DNA of 64,000 nt from an uncultured Collinsella sp. (GCA_958352845.1 CATWQC010000008.1:1-64000); one strand, 5' to 3'; shown: positions 9,287-19,986, counted from the first letter of the stretch. Program-made: numbers and translations. Notes: generated by a model from the sequence alone, not told the origin.

Positions 9287-10357
9287 TCAGTGCCCATACC
9301 ACTGACGCTTCCATTCCTCAGCCAAATCGGCTCGCTGCGGAATACCTGCTAGCCTCATCTTTTCAACCAGCTTTCCCGGATTCTTGAGCTCATCAAACGT
9401 GAACCGAAGCACCTTGTGTCCGAGCATTGTCAGATGGGACTCCCGCTGACGTTCTGCCACGAACGGGTCGACCCACTCCCGACCCTCGTCGTTCTGCAAG
9501 GTATACTTCCCCTTTCCGTCGAGCTCGCCGATGACACATGTCCCGTCCTCGAGCCTCCAGAAATAATCAACGCGAAACACCTGACTCGAATCGAGCGGAT
9601 CGCGAAACTCCACCTGCAACTCCGGAACCGGAAAGCCGTATGCAATAAAGAATGCTCGGAACCGAGACTCGCCACCGTTTTCGGACAGGCCGTCCGCATG
9701 CGACGCAATCACCTGAGCTCTGCGATACCCTCGCCTGCCCTCGCAATCGGCCTGAAGCCGATTGCAGAGGTCGTCGCGCGACATGCCCTTCGCCCGCAAT
9801 GCAGAATCGGCGATCGCCAGACCATACGAAAACGGCGCACGCAGCAGACAATCCTCCACCGTGCGCCAAAACGGCGTCACCCGCACGCCATCGACTTGTT
9901 CAAGCGCACCCGCCGTCTGCGGACGCAGCAGCCTACACCCCATACTCAATGCCACCGAACATCCCGTTTTGACCAAGTAACGCGGCCCGAGCAGATCATT
10001 CGGCACCTCCAGACCCCACAAAAGTGCTGCGTCATACCCCCAAAACGCCCAATCGGGGTGAAACTCGGCAAGCCCCTTGATGGTCCACCGCGCCCGCTCC
10101 GGCGGCGTCAATGCATCCCATTCATGCTGAAAACAGAATAGGTGTGATTCGGGCTCCGCAATATCGTCTGTGCCCACATGGCGCCGCAGCCACATGAGCT
10201 CGGCATTGTCGTGCGTCACAAGCAGCACGCCTTGTTCAGCCGCCTCCGTGAGCCTGGCAAGCATCCTATTCCGCGCCAAGGTGTTACGTGTTGCATGCTT
10301 GTGTTTAAAAACGGTATTAGACACTTCTATCACCACCACATCGGAAAAATGGGCCAT
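9287..10357 (-). CDS. DUF559/Vsr-like PD-(D/E)XK nuclease-fold protein, framed by repeat arrays
   Basis: About 356 residues. The N-terminal two thirds resemble AbiEi-type/actinobacterial DUF559 proteins (WDALTPPERARW, then a helical region). The C-terminal domain has a nuclease-like signature: Glu in GGESRF, Asp in RVDYFW and ELDGK followed by KY, the usual E-D-ExK layout of Vsr-like enzymes. The start at 10357 (MAHFSDVV) is a choice; the frame stays open to 10423, inside the repeat array, and no strong RBS is visible. Both flanks are palindromic arrays: array 2 begins 8 nt past the stop and array 3 lies 26 nt upstream of the start. A link between protein and repeats is inference. An antitoxin-like or housekeeping role is possible instead. 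Confidence 0.7.
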   Translation of the reverse strand: MAHFSDVVVIEVSNTVFKHKHATRNTLARNRMLARLTEAAEQGVLLVTHDNAELMWLRRHVGTDDIAEPESHLFCFQHEWDALTPPERARWTIKGLAEFHPDWAFWGYDAALLWGLEVPNDLLGPRYLVKTGCSVALSMGCRLLRPQTAGALEQVDGVRVTPFWRTVEDCLLRAPFSYGLAIADSALRAKGMSRDDLCNRLQADCEGRRGYRRAQVIASHADGLSENGGESRFRAFFIAYGFPVPELQVEFRDPLDSSQVFRVDYFWRLEDGTCVIGELDGKGKYTLQNDEGREWVDPFVAERQRESHLTMLGHKVLRFTFDELKNPGKLVEKMRLAGIPQRADLAEEWKRQWYGH

Positions 10358-10383
10358 CGCCGCTGTTACCGCCGTCAACAAAC

Positions 10384-10762
10384 GTCTCGACCTGTAGCAG
10401 TTACGGGCACAAGCAGCCGCCAAACGTTACAGATCGAGACGTTCGCGCAGCATTGCACCTCTTTGTCTCAATCTGTAACAGGTAGACCGGTTTTTGGCCG
10501 CTAGACGTTACAGATCAAGATCTTTCGGCACCGCGTCCAACCTTTGTCTCGATCTGTAACAGTTAGGTCGAATTTTGGCCTGTAGATGTTACAGATTGAG
10601 ACATTCCCCCTGCCAGGTTCAAAACATCTCGATCTGTAACAGTTAGACGTTCTCCAAGCCCCCAAACGTTACAGATTTAGACAAATCAGCGGCGCCCAAG
10701 CATTCGTCTCGATCTGTAACAGGAAGACCGGTTTTTTGTCCCTAAACGTTACAGACCGAGAC
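10384..10762. repeat. Palindromic repeat array 3 (5 units), upstream of the nuclease gene
   Basis: Units at 10384-10440, 10465-10521, 10546-10602, 10626-10682 and 10706-10762, all 57 nt, with periods of 81, 81, 80 and 80. The unit nearest the nuclease gene has two changes in its first arm (GTCTCGACCTGTAGCA). The array fills the space to the neighbouring gene ending at 10799, so any leader of the nuclease mRNA would run through these hairpins. Confidence 0.92.
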
Positions 10763-10798
10763 TAATAGACGGGCGGCGGCGCTGCGGCTGCCCATCCC

Positions 10799-11506
10799 CT
10801 ACTCCCATTCCTGTTCGTAGATGTTGAGGGACTTTACGTAGCGCCCCTGGGCACCCATGATGTCGCGGACCAACCTCAAAAAGAAGCTGATACACGAGGT
10901 GTCGAAACCGTCCTCTAGGTCCTCGGGATGCACCGCGCCGGGCCCGTCGACCGCCGTATCGCTCAGGCGCGCAATGTCGTAGAGGTAGAGCTGCCCCGCC
11001 GTCAGCCAAATATCGTCAACGCACGCGATGCGCACCGCAATCGCACCTTCGCGCCAGTGCTCTTTTTGCACGATATGTGGGTCGTAGACATCAAAACGTC
11101 GGTCGGTGCGCGTGTCGCGCAGCGCGACCATACCAGTCACAGGATCCTTGTCCAAAATGCCAAAGCGCGAGAAATACTGCGTGTCGCGCACCTGTTCGAG
11201 CCGTCTGAGCGAAGCAGGCGAAAGCGACGTCGGCGGCTCGTCCACATATAGCTCGAGCAGCGTCTTGCCATGGCGATAGGGGCGCTCAAAGAGCAGCCAA
11301 TCGGTAAATGCCATGTTGTAGGCCATGATTTCGTTTTGGGAAGGCTCGGTGCGATAGCTGAGCCACGGGTCGACAATGATCTCGAACTGCTCGCGCGCCG
11401 GCTCCAAAAACTGAAACTTCCGCAGCATCCAAAAATGGGCCATGTCGGCAATATCGTTGCCGACGGCTTCGGCCAGCTGCGCTCGGTCTAAAACGTGGTC
11501 AGTCAC
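10799..11506 (-). CDS. Protein of unknown function (235 aa)
   Basis: I do not recognise a family. The protein is soluble, acidic and rich in aromatic residues, with no signal peptide or membrane segment (it begins MTDHVLDRAQLAEAVGND). It has a conserved-looking middle section (DKDPVTGMVALRDTRTDRRF). The start is GTG at 11506 with GAGGAGG 5 nt upstream. It is monocistronic; the stop is 36 nt from repeat array 3. Codon use matches the neighbours, so it is probably a resident gene. Confidence 0.65.
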   Translation of the reverse strand: MTDHVLDRAQLAEAVGNDIADMAHFWMLRKFQFLEPAREQFEIIVDPWLSYRTEPSQNEIMAYNMAFTDWLLFERPYRHGKTLLELYVDEPPTSLSPASLRRLEQVRDTQYFSRFGILDKDPVTGMVALRDTRTDRRFDVYDPHIVQKEHWREGAIAVRIACVDDIWLTAGQLYLYDIARLSDTAVDGPGAVHPEDLEDGFDTSCISFFLRLVRDIMGAQGRYVKSLNIYEQEWE

Positions 11507-11799
11507 GGCATCCTCCTCAAACTGATGAACCTCAATTTGAGCTTACGAGGAGGGTGGGCAGCCACTGTCAGCACGGACAAAATAGGCCTCCGGCTGCAAA
11601 CTAACTGCTGACCAAACACTTGACGGGATGCTTGACCGAAAATGCGCACCGCAACAAAACCGCAGTTAAACATAGACGGCCAACCCGCCCTTTTGAGCCA
11701 GATACCCACAGCCACCACAGAAACAACAGGTGACCACAGCCCAAGAAGTCGACAAATGAACACCCGTACGTCGACAAACGAGCAAATCGCTCGCAAAGA

Positions 11800-11858
11800 G
11801 TGTCCCCAACGACTAGACAAAAAATGACTAGTCATTGGAGACGTTCTTAAATGACTAC
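11800..11858. repeat. ACTAGTC/GTCCCC repeat, copy 1
   Basis: Contains GTGTCCCCAACGACTAG, ATGACTAGTCATTGG and GACGTTCTTAAATGACTA, running up to the stop of gltD at 11860. It is the same family as at 52867, 53949 and 56060. The rest of the 11507-11800 gap shows no gene or clear signal. Confidence 0.7.
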
Positions 11859-11859
11859 T

Positions 11860-13341
<1,482 letters not shown>

Positions 13342-13346
13342 GGCAC

Positions 13347-16300
13347 TTACGCCTCCTTCTTGGTCGAAGCAACAGAGCCGACAGCGCCACCCGCGACATC
13401 GAAGCGAGCAACATCCGCGGCGCTCGCGCGACCGGTCACAATGTCAAACGCCAGCTCCTCTGCCTGCGCATGCGTCTTGCCGGCAGCCTCGCCCGCAGCG
13501 ACAATCGCCAGCACGCGCTCGTACTCGGTCGGAATGACCTTCACAAAGTGTTTGCTCATCGTCTCAAAGCTGTAGAGCAACTTAATGCCGCGCGGGCTCT
13601 GCGTCGCATCCACGTGCTCCTGGATGAGCGCGCGAATCTGCGCCAGCTCGCCGGCCGTCGGGGCTTTAAGCTCAACGCTCTCGTGGTTCACACGGGCATC
13701 GAGTGTGCCGTACTGATCGAAGACATAGGCCACGCCGCCCGTCATACCGGCGGCGAAGTTCTGCCCGACCTCGCCCAGGATGAGCGCCAGACCACCCGTC
13801 ATGTACTCGCAGCCATGGTTGCCGCAGCCCTCGACCACCACGGTGGCGCCGGAGTTACGCACGCCAAAGCGCTGGCCGGCCAAGCCATTAATGAAGCCGC
13901 GGCCGCTCGTAGCACCAAAGAATGCAACGTTGCCCACGATGATGTTCTCGTCGAACTTGTAGGTCGCATGCGGGTTGGGGCGCACCGACACCTCGCCGCC
14001 CGAAAGGCCCTTGCCAAAGTAGTCGTTGGCGTCGCCGCACACGTTGAGCGTAATGCCACGCGGAAGGAACGCGCCAAAGCTCTGACCGGCCGAACCATCA
14101 CAATCGATGGTAATGGAGCCGGCGGGCAGGCCCTCGGGATGCGCCTTGGTCACCGCATTGCCCAGGATGGTGCCCACGCAACGGTTGACGTTGGCGATAT
14201 CGGCGCGGAAGCGAATCGGACGCAGGTGCGCACGGGCATCGGCCGTATAGGGCACAAACAACGTGGAGTCGAGCGTCTTGTCGAGCTCGCTGTCCGCGGC
14301 CATCTGCGGCAGAAAGTGGCGACCGTCGGCACCCAGGATATGAGCGCCGAACTCGCAGGTCGCACTCGCCAGCACGGGCGACAAATCGAGCAGGTTGGCC
14401 TTGCGGTTGCCCGGGACCTCGATCTGGCGCAAGCACTCGGGATGGCCGACCATCTCATCGATGGTGCGGAAGCCCAGGCTCGCCATGACCTCGCGCAACT
14501 GCTCGGCAACAAAGAGCATAAAGCGCTCGACGTGCTCGGGCTTGCCGCGGGAGCCACGACGCAGGCGGCAGTTTTGCGTAGCGATGCCGGCCGGGCAGGT
14601 ATCCTGCTGGCAGTCGCGCTGCATGAGGCAGCCCATGGAGATGAGCGGCATGGTCGCAAAGCCAAACTCCTCGGCGCCCAGCAGGCAGGCGACAGCAACA
14701 TCGGTGCCGTCCATGAGCTTGCCGTCGGCCTCGAGCACCACGCGCGAGCGCAGGCCGTTTTGCAGCAACGTCTGCTGGGCCTCGGCAAGGCCAAGCTCCA
14801 GCGGCAGGCCCGCATGCCAAATAGAGTCGCGCGCAGCGGCACCCGAGCCGCCATTGTGGCCGCTGATCAAGATCTTGTCGGCAGCGCCCTTGGCCACACC
14901 GGTGGCGATGGTGCCGACGCCGGCCTCGCTGACCAGCTTGACCGACACGCGTGCGCCGGGGTTGGCGTTCTTAAGATCGAAGATAAGCTCCGCCAGGTCC
15001 TCGATGGAGTAGATGTCGTGGTGCGGCGGAGGCGAGATCAGGCCGATGCCGGGCGTGGACTGACGGACCTCGGCAATCCAGGGGTAGACCTTCTTGCCGG
15101 GCAGGTGGCCACCCTCGCCAGGCTTGGCGCCCTGGGCCATCTTGATCTGAATCTCGAAGGCGCTGCACAGGTAGCGGCTCGTCACGCCAAAGCGCGCGCT
15201 TGCCACCTGCTTGATGGCGGAGTTCTTGGAGTCACCGTTGGCCAGCGGGGTCTCGCGGCGCGGATCCTCGCCGCCCTCGCCGGAGTTGGAACGGCCGTGC
15301 AAGCGGTTCATGGCGATGGCCATGCACTCGTGTGCCTCTTTGCTGATGGAGCCATACGACATGGCACCGGTGTTAAAGCGGCGAACGATGTTGAGCGCGG
15401 GCTCCACCTCGTCGAGCGAAACCGGCGTGCGGCCGCTGGCATTAAAGTCGAGCAAGTCGCGCAGGCGCACGGCACGGCCGGTGCGGTGCAGGCGGGCGCT
15501 GTACTCCTTAAAGGTGTCGTAGCTGTCCTCGCGGCAGGCGGTCTGCAGCAGGTAGACGGTCTGCGGGTCGATAAGGTGATCCTCGCCGCCGAGCGGGCGC
15601 CACTTGGTCAGACCCAGCGTGGGCAGCTGATCGGGAGCCGGGCTCTTAAGGATAGCGAGCGCGGCGTCGTAGCGCTCATTCTGCTCGCGCTCGACGTCCT
15701 CGACACCCATACCGCCCACACGGCTCACCGTGCCGGCGAAGTACGCGTTGACGAACTCCGGCGTAAAGCCCACGGCCTCGAAGATCTGCGCCGAATGGTA
15801 GCTCTGCACCGTGGAGATGCCCATCTTGGACATGATGGAGACGATACCGGCGGTTGCAGCCTTGTTGTAGTTGTCGATGCCCTGTTCGGCCGTCACGTCC
15901 AGGTCGCCGTGCGCCGCCAGGTCGCGAATGCACGCATGCGCGTTGTACGGATAGATGCCGCTCGCGGAGTAGCCCACCAGCGCCGCAAAGTCGTGCGGAG
16001 ACACGGCATCGCCGCACTCCACCACGATGTCGGCAAAGGTACGCACGCCGGCGCGAATCAGGTGGTTGTGCACGCAGCCCACGGCGAGCAGCGACGGTAC
16101 GGGCACCTCGCCCGCAGCGGCACGATCGCTCAACACCACGATGTTCACGCCGTCGCGGACCGCGGCCTCAACGTCCTCTGCAAGCTGCTTGAGCGCAGCC
16201 TGCAGCGCACCCTCGCCGGCATCGCGGCGGTAGACGGCACGGAAACGACGGGTTTTAAAGCCCACGCGGTCGATGGCGCAAATGCGGTCGAACTCCTCCT

Positions 16301-18023
16301 CGCTCAGCAGCGGACGCTCCAGGCGCACCAGCTGACAGGCCGTACGGGAGTCCTCGAGCAGGTTGCCGTGGTTGCCCAGGTAGAGCGTGGTCGAGGTAAC
16401 CATATGCTCGCGAAGAGCGTCGATGGGCGGATTCGTGACCTGAGCGAACAGCTGATAGAAGTAGTCGAAGAACGAGCGCGTCTTCTTGGACAGGCAGGCC
16501 AGCGGCGCATCGATACCCATCGAGGCGAGCGGCGCCTTGCCCTGCTGGGCCATGGGGCGCACGACCTCGTCAACATCATCCCAGTGATACCCGAGCTTGG
16601 CCATGCGCACGGCGGCGGGCACCTCGGTATCCTCGGCGGGCGTGGGCGCGACGGGCTTGTCGAGCGCGTCGACGGTCAGCGTCTCCTCGGCGATCCAGTC
16701 GCGATAGGGCTTTTCCTTGGCGTAACGGGCGCGCAGCTCGTCGTTGTAGATGACGCGGCCGCGGGCAAAATCGACCTCGAGCATCTGGCCCGGTCCCAGA
16801 CAGCCGCTCGTCAGGATGTTCTCGGGGCTCACCTCGATGGTGCCCACCTCGCTCGCCAGCATAAAGCGGCCGTCGCGCGTCACGTAGTAGCGGGCGGGGC
16901 GCAGGCCGTTGCGGTCGAGGGCGGCACCCAGCGTGCGACCGTCGGTAAAGGCGATGGCGGCCGGGCCGTCCCAGGGCTCCATGAGCATGGACTGGTAGGC
17001 GTCGTAGGCGCGGCGTTCCTCGCTCAGGCTGCCGTTGTGGTCCCACGGCTCGGGCAACAGCATGGATGCGGCGCGCGTGAGCGGGCGACCGTTCATGACC
17101 AAAAACTCGAGCACATTGTCCAAAATCGCGGAATCGGAGCCCTCGCGGTTGATGATGGGCATCACGCGCTCAAGATCGTGCTGCAGCACGGGGCTGTACA
17201 GGTTGGGCTCGCGGGCACGAATCCAGTTGACGTTGCCCTTGAGGGTGTTGATCTCGCCGTTGTGGATGATAAAGCGGTTGGGGTGCGCACGCTCCCAACT
17301 GGGCGTGGTGTTGGTGGAGTAGCGCGAGTGTACGAGCGCCACGGCCGTCTTGACGGCGGCGTCGTTGAGGTCGATGAAGAAGCGGCGCATCTGTGTGGCG
17401 ACCAGCATGCCCTTGTACACGATGGTGCGCGAGCTCATGGAGCACACATAGAAGATCTTGTTGCGCAGGGCAAACTCGGCGTCAGCCTTCTTCTCGATGG
17501 TGCGGCGGCACACGTACAGGCGGCGCTCGAAGGCGTCGCCGGCGGGCGTGTCGTCCGGACGGCCCAGGAAAGCCTGCAAGATGGTGGGCATGCAGGCGCG
17601 GGCTGTCTCGCCCAGGTCGTGCGGGTCGACGGGCACCTCGCGCCAAAAGAGCAGCGGCACGCCGGCCTCGGCGCAACCCTCCTCAAACACGCGGCGGGCA
17701 TCCTCTACGCCCTTGTCGTCCTGCGGGAAGAACAGCATGGCCACGCCATAGTCGCCCTCTGCCGGCAGAATCTGGCCGCACTTTTGGGCCTCTTTACGGA
17801 AAAAGTGATGCGGAACCTGGAACAAGATGCCGGCGCCGTCGCCGGTGTTCTTTTCGAGCCCCGTGCCACCGCGGTGCTCCAAGTTGACCAGAATGGACAA
17901 CGCATCGTCCAGGATCTGGTGATGGCGCTCACCGTTGATATCGGCAAGCGCGCCGATGCCACATGCATCGTGGTCGAATTCGGGGCGATAAAGGCCCTGC
18001 TGCTGAGCGGAATCTGCCTGCAT
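13347..18023 (-). CDS. gltB: Glutamate synthase large subunit
   Basis: 1558 residues, full length for the alpha subunit. The N-terminal amidotransferase nucleophile is Cys21 in HDACGIGA, so a 20-residue propeptide is expected to be removed. The central and FMN domains follow, with a GHNGGSGA segment near the FMN site and the 3Fe-4S cysteines in CQQDTCPAG. The C-terminal beta-helix (GXXG repeats, for example GGLSGGEV and MTGGVAYVF) is present. ATG at 18023 with GGGGAGG upstream. It heads the gltBD operon and is divergent from mntH. The long antisense open frame over this gene is a GC artefact. Confidence 0.97.
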   Translation of the reverse strand: MQADSAQQQGLYRPEFDHDACGIGALADINGERHHQILDDALSILVNLEHRGGTGLEKNTGDGAGILFQVPHHFFRKEAQKCGQILPAEGDYGVAMLFFPQDDKGVEDARRVFEEGCAEAGVPLLFWREVPVDPHDLGETARACMPTILQAFLGRPDDTPAGDAFERRLYVCRRTIEKKADAEFALRNKIFYVCSMSSRTIVYKGMLVATQMRRFFIDLNDAAVKTAVALVHSRYSTNTTPSWERAHPNRFIIHNGEINTLKGNVNWIRAREPNLYSPVLQHDLERVMPIINREGSDSAILDNVLEFLVMNGRPLTRAASMLLPEPWDHNGSLSEERRAYDAYQSMLMEPWDGPAAIAFTDGRTLGAALDRNGLRPARYYVTRDGRFMLASEVGTIEVSPENILTSGCLGPGQMLEVDFARGRVIYNDELRARYAKEKPYRDWIAEETLTVDALDKPVAPTPAEDTEVPAAVRMAKLGYHWDDVDEVVRPMAQQGKAPLASMGIDAPLACLSKKTRSFFDYFYQLFAQVTNPPIDALREHMVTSTTLYLGNHGNLLEDSRTACQLVRLERPLLSEEEFDRICAIDRVGFKTRRFRAVYRRDAGEGALQAALKQLAEDVEAAVRDGVNIVVLSDRAAAGEVPVPSLLAVGCVHNHLIRAGVRTFADIVVECGDAVSPHDFAALVGYSASGIYPYNAHACIRDLAAHGDLDVTAEQGIDNYNKAATAGIVSIMSKMGISTVQSYHSAQIFEAVGFTPEFVNAYFAGTVSRVGGMGVEDVEREQNERYDAALAILKSPAPDQLPTLGLTKWRPLGGEDHLIDPQTVYLLQTACREDSYDTFKEYSARLHRTGRAVRLRDLLDFNASGRTPVSLDEVEPALNIVRRFNTGAMSYGSISKEAHECMAIAMNRLHGRSNSGEGGEDPRRETPLANGDSKNSAIKQVASARFGVTSRYLCSAFEIQIKMAQGAKPGEGGHLPGKKVYPWIAEVRQSTPGIGLISPPPHHDIYSIEDLAELIFDLKNANPGARVSVKLVSEAGVGTIATGVAKGAADKILISGHNGGSGAAARDSIWHAGLPLELGLAEAQQTLLQNGLRSRVVLEADGKLMDGTDVAVACLLGAEEFGFATMPLISMGCLMQRDCQQDTCPAGIATQNCRLRRGSRGKPEHVERFMLFVAEQLREVMASLGFRTIDEMVGHPECLRQIEVPGNRKANLLDLSPVLASATCEFGAHILGADGRHFLPQMAADSELDKTLDSTLFVPYTADARAHLRPIRFRADIANVNRCVGTILGNAVTKAHPEGLPAGSITIDCDGSAGQSFGAFLPRGITLNVCGDANDYFGKGLSGGEVSVRPNPHATYKFDENIIVGNVAFFGATSGRGFINGLAGQRFGVRNSGATVVVEGCGNHGCEYMTGGLALILGEVGQNFAAGMTGGVAYVFDQYGTLDARVNHESVELKAPTAGELAQIRALIQEHVDATQSPRGIKLLYSFETMSKHFVKVIPTEYERVLAIVAAGEAAGKTHAQAEELAFDIVTGRASAADVARFDVAGGAVGSVASTKKEA

Positions 18024-18122
18024 CGCGATCCTCCCCTAGATATTAGACAGTCAGTTGAATAGGCATACTAGGAGCATCGCCGGCCCGTTGTGTTTCCCGC
18101 CCGTTTCGAAACAATCGCGTAA

Positions 18123-18221
18123 CGCGCGCCCTACGAGTGGGCGCCGCAGGTGGAGCACGCGCCCGAGGTGTCGATTGAGCCCATCGACAACGCCACGCTC
18201 CGCGTGCCGGGCGGTCTGTAA
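18123..18221 (+). pseudogene. 3' remnant of an unidentified gene
   Basis: The frame TAC GAG TGG to TAA (18132-18221) encodes YEWAPQVEHAPEVSIEP followed by IDNATLRVPGGL and a stop. Nearly all third positions are G or C, as in the real genes here. The frame opens only after a TAA at 18120-18122 and has no start or RBS. It therefore looks like the last 30 or so codons of a lost gene, left between gltB and repeat array 4. I do not recognise the family. Confidence 0.55.
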
Positions 18222-18237
18222 GCTCACTGCATCTAAC

Positions 18238-18454
18238 ATCTCAATCTGTAACAGGAGGAGCCGATTTTGGCGCCTAGATGTTACAGATTGAGATTTTCTG
18301 CAGGACGGTTTTGGTTTGTCTCAATCTGTAACACGAAGGGCCGGTTTTGACGGCCAGCTGTTACAGATCGAGATATTCCATAGGGCCATTTCTTCCTGTC
18401 TCGATCTGTAACACCTAGGTCCAATTTCCATCCCTAGTTGTTACAGATCAAGAC
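18238..18454. repeat. Palindromic repeat array 4 (3 units)
   Basis: Units at 18238-18294, 18318-18374 and 18398-18454, each 57 nt, period exactly 80. The arms are as in arrays 1-3. It sits in the divergent gltB-mntH space, next to the gene remnant. Confidence 0.92.
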
Positions 18455-18511
18455 ATTTCGGCAGCCCCCTTTCACCATCCCATTCAAATACAACAATTTT
18501 GTTAGTCTTGG

Positions 18512-18540
18512 TTAACTTTTTAGCATAAAACGGGTATCCT
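18512..18540 (+). promoter_or_regulatory. Probable mntH promoter
   Basis: AT-rich stretch with -35-like TTAACT (18512-18517) and -10-like TATCCT (18535-18540), spacer 17 nt. TTAGTCTTGGTTAA just upstream loosely resembles a DtxR/MntR-type half-site pair; this part is speculative. Confidence 0.4.
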
Positions 18541-18576
18541 TTGCGGCGTCAAACAAACGACACGCAGGAGCGCACC

Positions 18577-19833
18577 ATGCTTAACCATCTCAAACAACAC
18601 TTTGGCTCCCCGCGCACCGGTGGCCACGAAGGACTCGACATCGCGCGGCATATCGGCCCCGGACTGCTCGTGACCGTCGGCTTTATCGACCCGGGCAATT
18701 GGGCCTCCAATATGGCCGCCGGCTCGCAGTTTGGCTACGCGCTGCTGTGGATCGTCACGCTGTCCACGATCATGCTCATCGTGCTGCAGCACAACGCGGC
18801 GCACTTGGGCATCGCCACGGGCATGTGTCTTGCCGAGGCCACGACGCGCCACCTACCCCGCCTCGTCGGGCGCGCGATACTCGGCAGCGCGTATCTAGCC
18901 ACGGTCGCCACCGCCATGGCCGAAGTCCTGGGCGGTGCGATCGCGCTTCAAATGCTCTTTGGCCTGCCCGTACGCGCCGGCTGCATCATCGTGGCGGCGG
19001 CATCGATTGCCATGCTCATGACAAGCTCCTACAAACGCGCCGAGCGATGGATCATCGCCTTCGTAGGCGTGGTAGGACTCTCGTTTTTGGCCGAGCTTGC
19101 GCTGGTCAAGGTCGACTGGCCGCAGGCCGCCACAAGCTTGATCACACCCAGCATGCCCACCGGCTCGGCCGCGATTATCGTAAGTGTCCTAGGAGCGGTC
19201 GTTATGCCCCACAACCTCTTCCTGCACTCCGAGGTCATCCAATCCATGCACTTCGAAGGCCAAGGCGAGCAGGTTATCGAAGAACGTCTGCGCTACGAGC
19301 TCTTCGACACGCTCTTTTCGATGGGCGTGGGCTGGGCAATCAACTCGGCCATGGTCATCCTGGCCGCAACGACCTTCTTTGCGCACGGCATTGTCGTAGA
19401 CGACCTCGCCGTCGCAGCGGCCACGCTCCCCCCCATTCTGGGCCCGGCAAGCTCGACCATCTTTGCCGTGGCGCTGCTGTTTGCGGGCCTCTCGAGTAGT
19501 GTGACGGCGGGCATGGCGGCGGGCACCATCACCGCGGGCATGTTCGACGAGGAATACGACATCCACGACCGACATTCCTCGATCGGGGTGGCGGTCTGTT
19601 TCGTCGGCGCAGTGGCGGCGTGCCTGGTCGTCCCGAATCCTTTTGGGGGCCTCATTTGGAGCCAGGCGCTGCTGTCGCTTCAGCTGCCGATTACAGTCTT
19701 TGTGCTCATACGACTCACCAGTTCGCCCCGCATCATGGGCAAATACGCCAACTCGCGCCCGCTCAACGCGTTGCTCGTAGGGATCGGTGTCATCGTGACG
19801 GCTCTCGACATCGTGCTGCTAACGGGGATGTAA
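18577..19833 (+). CDS. mntH: Nramp-family Mn2+/Fe2+ transporter
   Basis: 418 residues of a highly hydrophobic protein, as expected for the 11-12 helix Nramp fold. Diagnostic motifs are GFIDPGNWASN in helix 1 (metal-binding Asp and Asn) and MPHNLFLHSEV in helix 6 (metal-binding Met and His of the MPH motif). It imports Mn2+ or Fe2+ with protons across the cytoplasmic membrane. The ATG at 18577 has CAGGAG 7 nt upstream; the frame is open earlier but without RBS. The gene lies between repeat array 4 and a half repeat unit at 19863. Confidence 0.95.
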   Translation: MLNHLKQHFGSPRTGGHEGLDIARHIGPGLLVTVGFIDPGNWASNMAAGSQFGYALLWIVTLSTIMLIVLQHNAAHLGIATGMCLAEATTRHLPRLVGRAILGSAYLATVATAMAEVLGGAIALQMLFGLPVRAGCIIVAAASIAMLMTSSYKRAERWIIAFVGVVGLSFLAELALVKVDWPQAATSLITPSMPTGSAAIIVSVLGAVVMPHNLFLHSEVIQSMHFEGQGEQVIEERLRYELFDTLFSMGVGWAINSAMVILAATTFFAHGIVVDDLAVAAATLPPILGPASSTIFAVALLFAGLSSSVTAGMAAGTITAGMFDEEYDIHDRHSSIGVAVCFVGAVAACLVVPNPFGGLIWSQALLSLQLPITVFVLIRLTSSPRIMGKYANSRPLNALLVGIGVIVTALDIVLLTGM

Positions 19834-19862
19834 TTGGGATGACGTGGCTGTCCAGATATAAC

Positions 19863-19904
19863 GCCTCAATCTGTAACACGTAAGGCCGTTTTAAACCGTC
19901 AGAT
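19863..19904. repeat. Truncated palindromic repeat (half unit)
   Basis: Has the first arm (GCCTCAATCTGTAACA) and centre of the 57-nt unit but stops at CAGAT; the second arm is replaced by the terminator at 19912. Confidence 0.75.
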
Positions 19905-19911
19905 AAATCAA

Positions 19912-19946
19912 AAGGGTCCCAGCCGGAATATCCAGCCGGGACCCTT
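19912..19946 (-). terminator. Terminator of the rubredoxin gene
   Basis: AAGGGTCCC pairs with GGGACCCTT with an inner AGCCGG/CCGGCT-like extension. On the minus strand it is followed by TTTTGATTT. Confidence 0.8.
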
Positions 19947-19986
19947 GGACAGAGCTCTGTATGGCTAATCGCCGTGTGTCTACGAG

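Noticed and set aside
9287..10357. Cas4 or restriction-modification nuclease
   Set aside because: No Cys cluster of Cas4, no methyltransferase or cas partner. The layout fits the DUF559/Vsr-like type better.
3191..10762. CRISPR arrays (regular repeats of about 80 nt period)
   Set aside because: The repeats are long palindromes with two inverted arms, the spacers are related to each other and short, and there are no cas genes. They are tandem palindromes, not CRISPR.
11503..11835. 110-codon frame on the minus strand in the gltD upstream gap
   Set aside because: No RBS, unusual composition, runs through a repeat element; no support for coding.
13470..18062. 1530-codon open frame on the plus strand
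   Set aside because: Exactly antisense to gltB. GC-rich third positions keep the opposite frame open; no RBS and no recognisable domain.
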